Under the pieces are notes generated by a model. The model did not search any database. It had not been told where the DNA came from and worked only from the letters and a program-made list of their open reading frames with translations. Shown here piece after piece: positions 43,263 through 51,885 of a stretch of DNA of 64,000 nucleotides. A program made the translations under genes and the position numbers. Source of the stretch: Actinoplanes teichomyceticus ATCC 31121 (GTDB taxonomy: Bacteria > Actinomycetota > Actinomycetes > Mycobacteriales > Micromonosporaceae); assembly GCF_003711105.1 (NCBI RefSeq), contig NZ_CP023865.1:8105001-8169000 (forward strand). Direction: 5' to 3'. The stretch's first letter is position 1; each line of letters begins with the position of its first letter.

Positions 43263-44795
43263 TCAGTAGTCCCAGGGCTGCCCGCTCTGTTCGTACTGGG
43301 CGATCGGGACCAGTGCGGCGTCCGGCGCCATCCGGTCCACGTACAACCGGCCCTCCAGGTGGTCGATCTCGTGGCTGACCAGCCGGGCCAGCGCCCGTTC
43401 GAAGACGGTCACCACCCGGGTGCCGTCGAACCGGGCGTGCTCCACCTCGACGCGCAGCGGCCGGCGGACCCGGCCGCGGTAGTCGAAGAAGGACAGACAG
43501 CCCTCGTACTGCTCGTCGCACTCCATCGACTCGCCGACCACCCGCGGGTTGAGCAGCACCACCGGCTCCACCTCGCGCTCCGGCGCGCGGACCACGGCGG
43601 CCGCCACCGGCAGTCCGATCTGTGGCGCGGCCAGGCCCACCCCCTTGTTGAATTCGTGCAGGTCCTCCAGCTGAGCGAGCGAGGTGAGCAGGCGGGTGAC
43701 CGTCTCCTGGGCGGCCGGCCCCTCCCGGGGCAGCTGGAAGTGCCGGGCCCGCTGGCGGAGCAGGTCCGAGCCGCGCTGCACGATGCCGATGCCGCGCATC
43801 CGGTGCGAGGCGCGGGGCAGGGTGGGCGGCTCGGGGGGGCCGAGTTCGTCGTACCTCGGCGCGTCCGGGCCACGGAACCGCCACTCCAGGCGGTACCGGG
43901 CGTTCAACAGGGGCTGATCGGTGGACCACTCGAAAATGGCGCGACCTCCCTCGTTGCGGCGTTCCAGTGGGCTGCGCACCGGAACCTCGGCGGCGAGCGA
44001 CACCTCGACCCCCCAGACCTGGGGCTCGAAGCGCTCCGGAAAGTTCAGGCGTACGGTCAGCGAGCGGGTGGGCAGCCGGACGGCGCGCTGGAACCACTGG
44101 CCCCACTTCTGTTCGCCGACCGTGTAGGCGTACTCGATCGTGGTGCGCTCGCCGGGGTAGAGCGGGAACTGGCCGCGCTCGTTGGCGAACAGCAGCCAGA
44201 TCTCCTTGGCCGCGTCCCGGTCCAGCTTGACCCGCCACCGCATGGGCTCGGCCGCGTCGCCCTCGCCGGCCCGGGCCTGCACGTCCATCTCGTCGAAGGT
44301 GAGCGGGTGCTCCCGGTGGTGCCGGTTCGAGCCGGCCGGGTCGTTCGGGTACCGGTCGACGGCTACCTTCACGAGGTAGCGGGTCACCGGCTCGACGCCG
44401 GCGTTGTAGAGCGACCGCCGCACCCGGCAGCGGTAGGCGGCGCCGACGTACGCCAGCTCGGCGATCTCGCGTTCGACGACCAGGCCGGCGCCCGGGGGCA
44501 GCCACTGGACCGGCACCGGCGGATCGCGGTGCGGGGCCGAGCCGCGCGCGTGGCGCAGCTCGTCGTACTCCTGGAAGCGCTGCCAGATCGCGCCGCCGGC
44601 GCCGAGCACCGCCTCGGCGCGGCGGGCGAAGTCCTCGGTCGGTTTGTGCCGGCGCCCCTCGACGTGGCTGACGTACGAGGGATCGAATCCCATGCGCGCG
44701 GCCAGCTGCTTCTTGGTCATTCCGCGCTCGACCCGCCATTGCGCAAGCGCCGTGACGAACTGATCTGCGGCCCGTTCGATGGGCGAGGTGGTCAT
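43263..44795 (-). CDS. XRE HTH-peptide deformylase fusion
   Basis: The 510-residue protein combines an N-terminal XRE HTH (about 18-62, MTKKQLAARMGFDPSYVSHVE), a middle beta-rich domain of about 200 residues without a name, and a C-terminal peptide deformylase. The latter has all three motifs: GVGLAAPQIG (about 384), EGCLS (about 430) and HEIDH (about 474), so the metal site Cys/His/His with catalytic Glu is complete. Fusion of a DNA-binding domain to a deformylase is unusual. It might deformylate peptides under transcriptional control, or the deformylase fold may sense formyl-peptides or actinonin-like inhibitors. ATG 44795 has AAGGGGA upstream. Confidence 0.85.
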   Translation of the reverse strand: MTTSPIERAADQFVTALAQWRVERGMTKKQLAARMGFDPSYVSHVEGRRHKPTEDFARRAEAVLGAGGAIWQRFQEYDELRHARGSAPHRDPPVPVQWLPPGAGLVVEREIAELAYVGAAYRCRVRRSLYNAGVEPVTRYLVKVAVDRYPNDPAGSNRHHREHPLTFDEMDVQARAGEGDAAEPMRWRVKLDRDAAKEIWLLFANERGQFPLYPGERTTIEYAYTVGEQKWGQWFQRAVRLPTRSLTVRLNFPERFEPQVWGVEVSLAAEVPVRSPLERRNEGGRAIFEWSTDQPLLNARYRLEWRFRGPDAPRYDELGPPEPPTLPRASHRMRGIGIVQRGSDLLRQRARHFQLPREGPAAQETVTRLLTSLAQLEDLHEFNKGVGLAAPQIGLPVAAAVVRAPEREVEPVVLLNPRVVGESMECDEQYEGCLSFFDYRGRVRRPLRVEVEHARFDGTRVVTVFERALARLVSHEIDHLEGRLYVDRMAPDAALVPIAQYEQSGQPWDY

Positions 44796-44960
44796 CACGG
44801 ATGTCCCCTTCGCGACGGCAGTCTCAGTGTCGCTGGCGCCGGGTATCCGAACGGGGCTAGTAGCGCGTTGCCGACAGGCATCTTGACAGATCCGGCATAC
44901 CGCCACCCTGCGTCAGATGATCAACGCTTAAGGTGTTCGCCCGAAAGATCCTGTCGATGT

Positions 44961-44979
44961 GTTGGTTAGGCTAACCTTA
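44961..44979 (+). promoter_or_regulatory. Iron box (IdeR/DmdR operator)
   Basis: The central 13 bases GGTTAGGCTAACC match exactly the core of the consensus of DtxR-family iron repressors in actinomycetes. Flanks are GTT and TTA rather than TTA and TAA. It lies 57 bases upstream of the FhuF-like gene, so that gene should be repressed when iron is plentiful. Confidence 0.85.
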
Positions 44980-45035
44980 ACCGGGTACTCTCGATCTCCT
45001 CGGAACGGTGCCGAAGCGGCCAGGCGGAGAAGGCG

Positions 45036-45827
45036 GTGAACCCCGTGAGCGTCACCCTGGAGATCACCGATTCCCGCCCGCTGGCGCCGATCACCGCCAC
45101 CCTGCGGACGATGTTCGGCGGCGTCGACGTGCCCGCCCTCGCGTCCGGGCTGACCGTGCACGACCGGTCCGGATGGGTCTCCGCGGCACGCCTGGCCGGG
45201 CCCGATCTGACCACCCTGCTGGAGTCCGCCGGCCGCCGGTGGGGCGCCCAGCCGCACGCCGCCGCCGCGCTCGCCTGGAAGACGTACACCTACTGGCTGG
45301 CCCTGCCCGCGGTGCTCGGCTGGGCCTCCGCCCGCCGGGTCCCGCTGGTCACCGCCGACAACGTGGTGATGAACTTCGACAACCCCGCCGTGATGATCAC
45401 GCTGGGGTTGCGCCCGGGGACCCCGGTCGCCGTCCTGCCCACCGACCCGCTGGCGCTGGGCCGCCACCCCGACGCGCACGTCGTCCCGGACGAGGAGACG
45501 CTGCTCGCCGAGTTCCGCCGGGCCCTCGTCGACGAGCACCTGGCGCCGCTGCTGGACAGCATCCACAACCGGGTCCGCCTGGGGAAGCGGCCGCTGCTCG
45601 GCTCGCTGGCCTCCGGGATCGCGTACGGCATCCTCCGCTCCGCGGACATCACGCCGGGCTCCTCGGCCGAGTCGATCGACCGGCTCCTCGGCGCACTGGA
45701 CATCCGCGACCTGATCGACCTGGCCCCGGCCGCGAACGGCACGCTCGACGTCCGCCGCAAGACCTGCTGCCTGGCCTTCACCCTCCCGAAGCCGAAGCTC
45801 TGCCCCGGCTGCTGCATCAAACCCTGA
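45036..45827 (+). CDS. FhuF-like siderophore-iron reductase
   Basis: The 263-residue protein ends with a cysteine cluster C244-C245-x10-C256-x2-C259, the unusual [2Fe-2S] motif of FhuF, which reduces ferric siderophores to release iron. The N-terminal domain is all-alpha/beta without transmembrane helices. Start GTG 45036 has GGAGAAGG before it (GTG 45045 is possible). The iron box upstream supports the role. Confidence 0.88.
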   Translation: MNPVSVTLEITDSRPLAPITATLRTMFGGVDVPALASGLTVHDRSGWVSAARLAGPDLTTLLESAGRRWGAQPHAAAALAWKTYTYWLALPAVLGWASARRVPLVTADNVVMNFDNPAVMITLGLRPGTPVAVLPTDPLALGRHPDAHVVPDEETLLAEFRRALVDEHLAPLLDSIHNRVRLGKRPLLGSLASGIAYGILRSADITPGSSAESIDRLLGALDIRDLIDLAPAANGTLDVRRKTCCLAFTLPKPKLCPGCCIKP

Positions 45828-45959
45828 TCCACCCCGCCGCCGGCCGCCGCTGGGATTTATCGAATTAGGGCCGCACGCCCCGGTAATCCCGAATTCCCGA
45901 ACGACCGAGCCCGCCAGAACCCCTGAGCCAGGTCACCCTGGCCCCCGGAAAGACCGGCC

Positions 45960-47933
45960 TCACCCGTTGGGCTCGACCTCGGCATCGACCAGCGCCCGGA
46001 CATCCCACACCCAGACCCCCCCACGCCACACCGGCCGGAACCCCACCAGATCCGACATGGTGCGGAGCATCTCGATGTCCCGGGTCTGCGGGGTGAGCAC
46101 CACCACCGCGGCTTTCCAGTACCGCAGGTCGGCGAGGGTCATCTCGCGCCGCTCGGGGGTGACCTCCGGGGTCGGGTTGCCCTGGCGGATGGAGGTCATC
46201 AGGCCGCTGGTCGGCCGCCACGGCGGGGCGAACGCCGCGGTGTGGTCGGCCGGGTCCTGCGGGTTCTGGTTGGGCAGCAGCGCGTACGCCCCGGCGATCC
46301 GCATGTCCTGCCCGGTGTAGGCGCTCCAGCGCAGCGGGTCCGGGTAGTTGCTGTCCGGCAGCGGCAGGGTGACCACGGTGTGCTCGTCGTCGACGTACCG
46401 TTTCCACTGCCCGGACGTGACGAACGCCGGGACCGGGTCCATCGGGACCGTCACGAGCTGCACCGGCAGCAGCGGGACCAGCGCCATCGCCACCGCGGTG
46501 ATCATCGCGATGCGGACCGGGCCGCGGGTGTGCGGCTGGTTGCGGACCAGATCGGCGGCGCGCTGGCAGCCGAGGGCGAGGACGATCCCGACGACCGGGG
46601 CGATCGCCATCGCCCACCGGGTCGGCACCGCCGAGTTCAGCACCGGCAGGTGGTGCAGGAAGGCCCAGATTCCCGGTACGCCGGTGTCGACCCCGTTCAG
46701 GAGAACGATCGGCCCCAGCGACATCGCCGCGAACAGCACGGCCAGGACGCCCAGGGTGAGCACCGCCGCGCTGCGCCGCAGCCAGAGGATCAGCCCGAAG
46801 AACAGGACCACCAGGCCCCAGCCGAAGAACGCGTTCTGCTCGGACGGGTTCTGCGCCAGCCGCAGCGGCACCTCGGCGTCGCCCGCGACCGAGTGCGTCG
46901 AATACGCGGTGAACGACCCCAGGTCAGCCCCGAAGCTCCGAACATATTCGGACAGGCCCCGGTACGACTGCGGGCCGAAGAACTGCACGCTGAGCGGGTA
47001 CGCCAGCGCCGCCAGGGTGACCCCGCCGGCCACACCGAGCCCGCGCAGGAACGCGAGCACCTCGCCGCGATGCCGGTTGCGCCGGACCAGCCCCATCACC
47101 ACGCAGAAGACCCCGAGCCCGACCGCGGTCATGAAGAGGATCTCGAGGTTGATGAACGCCTGCCAGATCAGCAGGCCGCCGAGCAGCAGCCCGTTGCGCG
47201 CGGCCCGGCCGGGCACGCGGAGTTCCAGGGTGCGCCAGATGATCAGCGGGACCAGGAACTGCGAGACGATGTTCGGGTGGCCGGCGGCGTGCGCGATCAT
47301 GCTGGGCGCGAAGGTGCTGAACAGCGCGCCGACCCAGGCGGCGGCCCGAGAGGCCACGAGCCGGCGGGAGAGCACTAAATACCATGAGGCGCCGGTTAAT
47401 GCCAATGCACCGGTGAGAAATACGTTGAACGCCACATGCGGACCGAACAGGAGAGTGACGGGCGTCAGTGGCAGCGAAACGGCCAACACCGAGGTGTTGG
47501 CCATCATGTTCACCCCATCGGGGTAATTCATGCGATCGGAGAAGAAGGGATATACGCCATCCGTGAGCACGCGGGCACCGTGCGCCAGCATCCACTCGAA
47601 GAAAGCCTGATCCTGCGGATCGTCCCGCAACTCATGATCAAGATTGAGCCACAACGGGGCCGTGACGAAGAGCGCAACAGCCAGGAAACTTGCCAATGCC
47701 GCGACGTCGTGCCAGGTGAGCACCCGCCACACAGGACGTCGCCGCGCAGGCCCCGTGGCCTGCTGTTCGGTGTTTTCCCGGACAGGCGCGGCGGAGATCG
47801 GCTCGGCCGCCGTGATGCCGTCCTCGAGTGCGCGCAGCTCGGCGTCCAGGTCGTCGGCTGCGGTCACTCGCCCGGGCGGCAGAACGTTCTCACCGGCCGA
47901 CTGGCCCGTCGAGTCAAAACCCGTAATCGTCAT
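45960..47933 (-). CDS. Polytopic GT-C-like glycosyltransferase
   Basis: The 657-residue membrane protein has about 70 polar residues, then 11-12 membrane helices, and a C-terminal extracytoplasmic domain. The first loop carries D-rich sequence (LDHELRDDPQDQAFFEWML), as GT-C enzymes have for polyprenyl-phosphate sugar donors. The family is not certain (YfhO/PMT-like). It diverges from the methyltransferase gene. Confidence 0.82.
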   Translation of the reverse strand: MTITGFDSTGQSAGENVLPPGRVTAADDLDAELRALEDGITAAEPISAAPVRENTEQQATGPARRRPVWRVLTWHDVAALASFLAVALFVTAPLWLNLDHELRDDPQDQAFFEWMLAHGARVLTDGVYPFFSDRMNYPDGVNMMANTSVLAVSLPLTPVTLLFGPHVAFNVFLTGALALTGASWYLVLSRRLVASRAAAWVGALFSTFAPSMIAHAAGHPNIVSQFLVPLIIWRTLELRVPGRAARNGLLLGGLLIWQAFINLEILFMTAVGLGVFCVVMGLVRRNRHRGEVLAFLRGLGVAGGVTLAALAYPLSVQFFGPQSYRGLSEYVRSFGADLGSFTAYSTHSVAGDAEVPLRLAQNPSEQNAFFGWGLVVLFFGLILWLRRSAAVLTLGVLAVLFAAMSLGPIVLLNGVDTGVPGIWAFLHHLPVLNSAVPTRWAMAIAPVVGIVLALGCQRAADLVRNQPHTRGPVRIAMITAVAMALVPLLPVQLVTVPMDPVPAFVTSGQWKRYVDDEHTVVTLPLPDSNYPDPLRWSAYTGQDMRIAGAYALLPNQNPQDPADHTAAFAPPWRPTSGLMTSIRQGNPTPEVTPERREMTLADLRYWKAAVVVLTPQTRDIEMLRTMSDLVGFRPVWRGGVWVWDVRALVDAEVEPNG

Positions 47934-48211
47934 AGCATCGGCGAGCCTAACCGAGGTTGGGAAGAGTTCCGCGGCGAGCGCCCGCAGCGTGATAGAGACG
48001 ATATGTACGCGTGTTTTCCACGTGGCCGGGGATCACTCGCACGGGAACCGGCGACGACCGGCAACCGAACGAAGTGCCCCGACCGCCTATGTCTCGATCA
48101 GGCCAAAAAATCGGCGCGCCCCGGTGGTCAACTTTCGGATAGCGCCCCCAGATGGTTAACTTCACCGGTCCCGCTGTCAGCTCGGATCGGCAAGATGAGG
48201 GAACCTCACCC

Positions 48212-48925
48212 ATGGCAGACATCACTGGAGACCAGCGGATCCAGTCCGAAGTGCTGGAAGGCCTCGCCACGGCCGTGAACCACCGCCGGTGGTTCGTCGA
48301 GCTCGCTCTCCCATACCTCGGGGACAACCCCATCGAGATCGGCAGCGGCCTCGGCGACTACGCCATCGAGTGGGCGGAGCACCTGCCGCGGTTCACCGCG
48401 ACGGAGGCCGACCCGGACCGGCTGGTGCTGCTCAAGGAACGGATGGCGGCGTACCCGAACATCGAGGTGCGGCAGATGCTGCTGCCCGCGCAGGATGCCG
48501 CCGGGGAGTACAGCGCCGCCGTGTCGTACAACGTGCTGGAGCACATCGAGGACCACGTCGGCGCGCTGCGCAGCATGGCGGACCTGGTGCGCCCGGGCGG
48601 CCGCGTGATCATCATCGTGCCGGCGTTCATGTTCGCGATGAGCCAGGTCGACATCGCCACCGGACACATCCGGCGGTACACGAAGAAGACCCTGGGCGCC
48701 GCCTTCGCCGAGGCCGGCCTGCAGATGGAGAAGATCCACTACGCGAACGCCCTGGGCCTGATCGGCTACTACGGCGCGACCAGCATCTTCAAGCTGGCCC
48801 CGAAGGAGGGGCCGATGGTGAAGGTCTACGACTCGCTGGTGCTGCCGGTCACCAAGGCAGCCGAGCGCCTGGTCAAGCCGCCGTTCGGCCAGTCGGTGTT
48901 CGCGGTGGCCCGCACGCCCCGCTAG
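48212..48925 (+). CDS. SAM-dependent class I methyltransferase
   Basis: The 237-residue protein has motif I as IEIGSGLGDYAIE (about 41-53), an acidic residue in TATEADPDRL, and motif IV VSYNVLEHIEDH typical of ubiquinone/Cfr-like methyltransferases. ATG 48212 (MADITGDQ) is preferred over 48152. Substrate unknown; it could act on a glycan or lipid together with the GT-C protein. Confidence 0.87.
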   Translation: MADITGDQRIQSEVLEGLATAVNHRRWFVELALPYLGDNPIEIGSGLGDYAIEWAEHLPRFTATEADPDRLVLLKERMAAYPNIEVRQMLLPAQDAAGEYSAAVSYNVLEHIEDHVGALRSMADLVRPGGRVIIIVPAFMFAMSQVDIATGHIRRYTKKTLGAAFAEAGLQMEKIHYANALGLIGYYGATSIFKLAPKEGPMVKVYDSLVLPVTKAAERLVKPPFGQSVFAVARTPR

Positions 48926-48945
48926 GGCGGGACCGCAGCGACATC

Positions 48946-48975
48946 CGAGGCGACGGCCGGGCGGCCGTCGCCTCG
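48946..48975. terminator. Bidirectional hairpin terminator
   Basis: A perfect 13-bp inverted repeat (CGAGGCGACGGCC and its complement) with loop GGGC lies between the convergent methyltransferase and PEBP genes. A short T-stretch (CTGTTT) follows on the plus strand. Confidence 0.8.
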
Positions 48976-48991
48976 CTGTTTGCGCCGCGGA

Positions 48992-49522
48992 TCAGCCCCG
49001 GACCTGGAAGGTCGGGCGCAGCGTGGCCCGGGCCAGGGTGTGGAAGGCCAGGTTGAAGCCGACGTACGCCGGAGTCACGTCCGGCGTGACGTCGAGCCGG
49101 TCCACGTCGATCGCGTGCACCGCGAAGACGTACCGGTGCGGGCGGTCGCCGGGCGGCGGGGCGGCCCCGCCGTAGTTGCGCTCGCCGTAGTCGTTGCGGA
49201 CGCAGAAGGCGCCCTCCGGCAGCGGGTCGACACCCCGATCCAAAGCGGTCACCGACACGGGCAGGTTGACGAGCACCCAGTGCCAGAACCCGCTGCCCGT
49301 GGGCGCGTCCGGGTCGAAGCAGGTGACCACGAAGCCCCGGGTCTCGTCGGGGAAGCCCGACCAGGACAGCTGGGGCGACAGGTTCTTCCCGCCGACGCTG
49401 GTGTGCGCGTACAACTCGTCGAGCGGCTGCCCGTCCGTCACGTCCGCGCTGGTCACCGTGAATGACGGGACCTGCGGCAGGAGGTCGTACGGATCTGGGG
49501 CCAGAGCTCGGTCAAGACTCAT
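48992..49522 (-). CDS. YbhB/YbcL (PEBP-like) protein
   Basis: The 176-residue protein has the phosphatidylethanolamine-binding protein motifs CFDPDAPTGSGFWHWV (about 70-85) and GAAPPPGDRPHRYVF (about 120-134). Function in bacteria is unclear. No signal peptide. Confidence 0.92.
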   Translation of the reverse strand: MSLDRALAPDPYDLLPQVPSFTVTSADVTDGQPLDELYAHTSVGGKNLSPQLSWSGFPDETRGFVVTCFDPDAPTGSGFWHWVLVNLPVSVTALDRGVDPLPEGAFCVRNDYGERNYGGAAPPPGDRPHRYVFAVHAIDVDRLDVTPDVTPAYVGFNLAFHTLARATLRPTFQVRG

Positions 49523-49972
49523 GGGGTCCTCCGGCGAAAGTGGCTTAACTGATCTGGCATTCCCACGATGAGCCGAGAGTAACCGCCGCAGGTGTCGCCC
49601 GCCTTTCGCCAGTGTTGCCGGCGCCGGTCACTCGTGCGGGTAAACGCACAGGTGGTGCGCGTCGTCATCGCGGGGATCGGTGATGCTCTGTCAGACATCC
49701 GACCGGGTGCGTACGGCTGAGACCCCCGTGCCCGGTGGCGATCGGTACGCGACAGCGGCCAAGCAAGCCGGCACCCGTCAGCACGGCGGGTGCCTGCTGC
49801 TGTGCGGGGGATCACGGCGCGTGCCGGCCGTTGTCCGCGGGAACACCGCGCGTGCCGGCCGCTGTCCGCGGGAACACCGCGCGTGCCGGCCGCTGTCCGC
49901 GAGAACACCACGCGTGCCGGCCGCTGTCCGCGAGAACACCGCGCGTGCCGGCCGCTGTCCGCGGAAGCAGCC
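49523..49972. other. Gap with a 31-bp repeat array
   Basis: There is no gene I support here. The right half holds the tandem array at 49821-49966. The left half (49523-49820) shows nothing recognisable. Confidence 0.5.
49821..49966. repeat. Tandem repeat, 31-bp unit, about five copies
   Basis: GTGCCGGCCGxTGTCCGCG starts at 49821, 49852, 49883, 49914 and 49945, so the period is exactly 31. Units differ at a few bases. There are no spacers, so this is not CRISPR. It ends 7 bases from the NlpC/P60 stop and may affect that message's 3' end. Confidence 0.88.
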
Positions 49973-50908
49973 TCAGCGGCCCGGGATCCGTTCCACCCGC
50001 AGCCCCCGGTAGAGCTTGCGGTAGACCACCCCGGTCCGGTGGTTGCCCGCGTCGATCATCATCCCGCGGCCCATGTAGATGCCCACGTGTCCATGCCCCA
50101 CCACCAGGTCGCCGGGCCGTGCCTGCGAGCGCGGGATCCGCCGGGCGCGCGCCGCCTGCCCGCCGGACGAGTGCGGCAGCCGCATACCGGCCCGCGCGTA
50201 CGCCTGCCGGGTCAGACCCGAGCAGTCGAATCCGCCACGTCCCTCACCGCCCCGGACGTACCGCCTGCCGAGCTGCGACCGGGCGTACGCGATCACCGCG
50301 CGCATCCGGGCGTGTCCCGAGCCGTACACCCGCCGCTCGGCGGTGCGCCGCACCGACTTGCGCACCATGCCGCGGTGCGACACCGTGGTCCGCCGCTGGG
50401 CGACCATCACGCGCCGCTGGGCCGCCCGGTGCCGCGGCGCCGCGCTGTGCTCCACGCGGGAACTGTGCTCCACACGCGTGCCGCGCTCCGGGCGCTGTGC
50501 CTCCCGGGACACCCGGGCGACCGGCCGCCGGGGCGGCTGTGCGGCGCTCGGGCGTACCCGCGGCGGGGCCAGCGGCGCGGGTCGTACGGTCGCCGCGCGA
50601 CGCTGTATCGCCCGGCCGGCGCGGGCGGCTGCCGTCTCGCGCTGCTGATACAGACTCTCGTCGAATCCGCTCGGGACCCCGGGCAGGGCGGCGCCCACCC
50701 GGTTCCCGGCGGACGGACCCGCCCGGGACGCAGCCAATGGCTCCAGGTCGGCCGATCGGGACGTGGCCGGTGGCTCCAGATCGGCCGGCCGGGCCGGCGG
50801 AGCTTGGACAGCCTCCGCGGCGTGTTCGGCAGGGTCTACGCCGGGTGCGATGACGGCCAGCGCGAGAGCGCTCGCGGTCAGCACGCGGCGTGTGGACGTA
50901 CCGTGCAG
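49973..50908 (-). CDS. Secreted NlpC/P60 cell-wall hydrolase
   Basis: The roughly 311-residue protein has an N-terminal signal (TSTRRVLTASALALAVIAPG), an Arg/Ala-rich disordered linker of about 150 residues and a C-terminal NlpC/P60 domain. The latter has catalytic Cys in GGFDCSGLT, His in VGHGHVGIYM and a third polar residue near AGNHRTG. The best start is CTG 50908: GGAGG is 6 bases upstream, and the next candidate GTG 50884 would remove the charged part of the signal. NlpC/P60 enzymes cut D-Glu-DAP bonds in peptidoglycan. Confidence 0.82.
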   Translation of the reverse strand: MHGTSTRRVLTASALALAVIAPGVDPAEHAAEAVQAPPARPADLEPPATSRSADLEPLAASRAGPSAGNRVGAALPGVPSGFDESLYQQRETAAARAGRAIQRRAATVRPAPLAPPRVRPSAAQPPRRPVARVSREAQRPERGTRVEHSSRVEHSAAPRHRAAQRRVMVAQRRTTVSHRGMVRKSVRRTAERRVYGSGHARMRAVIAYARSQLGRRYVRGGEGRGGFDCSGLTRQAYARAGMRLPHSSGGQAARARRIPRSQARPGDLVVGHGHVGIYMGRGMMIDAGNHRTGVVYRKLYRGLRVERIPGR

Positions 50909-51120
50909 TGTTGCCTCCGAAATAGGCCCAGGGCACTCACGCGCATCCCATCCACAGCGCGGCCGATGCTGCGGCGCCACGCTTTTGCCGCCGTCGAAGG
51001 AGGGCAATGGGAACCCGGACAACTTTGTGTATTCCGTGGACCATGCCAACACACCTTGTATTACGGCGTGGCTGGATTCAGATAATTAATCCCTCGACCT
51101 CGAACGGATAAAGGGCCGCG

Positions 51121-51816
51121 TCACTCAGCGGCCGGCAGCGACATCCGGATGCCCGGAGTGGACATCGAACCGTGCATGGACACCTCGCTGAGCTGCGCGT
51201 CCTTCGGCACGTCAAAGGGCAGGACACCGTTCACCGAAGCCCCCGGACGGATCGTTCCCAGCAATGTCGGGTTGTCATCGTTGAGAAAGACCGCGGCCTC
51301 GTCGGCGACGGCGTAAGCTGCACCGTTGGAGTCGTAGACGCGCTGCGCGGAGCTGTCGAACAGTTCCGGCTCGACTCCGTTGTTGGTGACCCGTACGTCC
51401 AGCAGACAGAACTGGCCGTGCGCGCGCTGTTCCAGCCCGTCCGGACCGACCGCGGAAACACCGCACCGCACCCGATTGACCCGGACGCTGAAACCACCCG
51501 GCGCGACCTCGGCGGGATCGGCCGCCGGCAGCCCGCGGATCACCGCCGGGCCGCCGGCCGGGCGGTCGGCGGTCGCCACCGCCCAGATGCCGAAGACGAT
51601 CAGCGACGCGACGGCGAGAAGGCCACCGCCCACCCAAATCCGCGCCCGCCAGCGCAGCGTCCACTCGTCCGCACCGTCGTCATCCGGATCGATCGCCGCA
51701 ATGGTCGCGGAACGGTGCGGTGTGTACGTCACGGTGTCCCCCAGCGAACGGATCCGGGGCGCACCCGGGGATCGGACGCGCTGTCCGTCCATGCTGGGTT
51801 CGCCGCGGCCACGCAT
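51121..51816 (-). CDS. Membrane-anchored DUF4352-like protein
   Basis: The roughly 231-residue protein has a membrane helix at about 60-80 (VGGGLLAVASLIVFGIWAV) and an extracellular immunoglobulin-like domain with FCLLDVRVTNNGVEP and ANGVLPFDVP-like strands typical of DUF4352. The start is uncertain (ATG 51834, 51816 or 51792). Confidence 0.75.
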   Translation of the reverse strand: MRGRGEPSMDGQRVRSPGAPRIRSLGDTVTYTPHRSATIAAIDPDDDGADEWTLRWRARIWVGGGLLAVASLIVFGIWAVATADRPAGGPAVIRGLPAADPAEVAPGGFSVRVNRVRCGVSAVGPDGLEQRAHGQFCLLDVRVTNNGVEPELFDSSAQRVYDSNGAAYAVADEAAVFLNDDNPTLLGTIRPGASVNGVLPFDVPKDAQLSEVSMHGSMSTPGIRMSLPAAE

Positions 51817-51885
51817 AGCCACGACTCGCCGCAAAACCGACTTTATCGGTCATACCTCGGATGGCATATTCCCCCGATCGGATGA

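Noticed and set aside
49821..49966. Possible CRISPR array
   Set aside because: Units of 31 bp follow each other directly with no spacers and no cas genes.
50909..51120. ydaO (c-di-AMP) riboswitch before the NlpC/P60 gene
   Set aside because: Such leaders are common for this gene type, but I could not find the conserved blocks in the upstream sequence.
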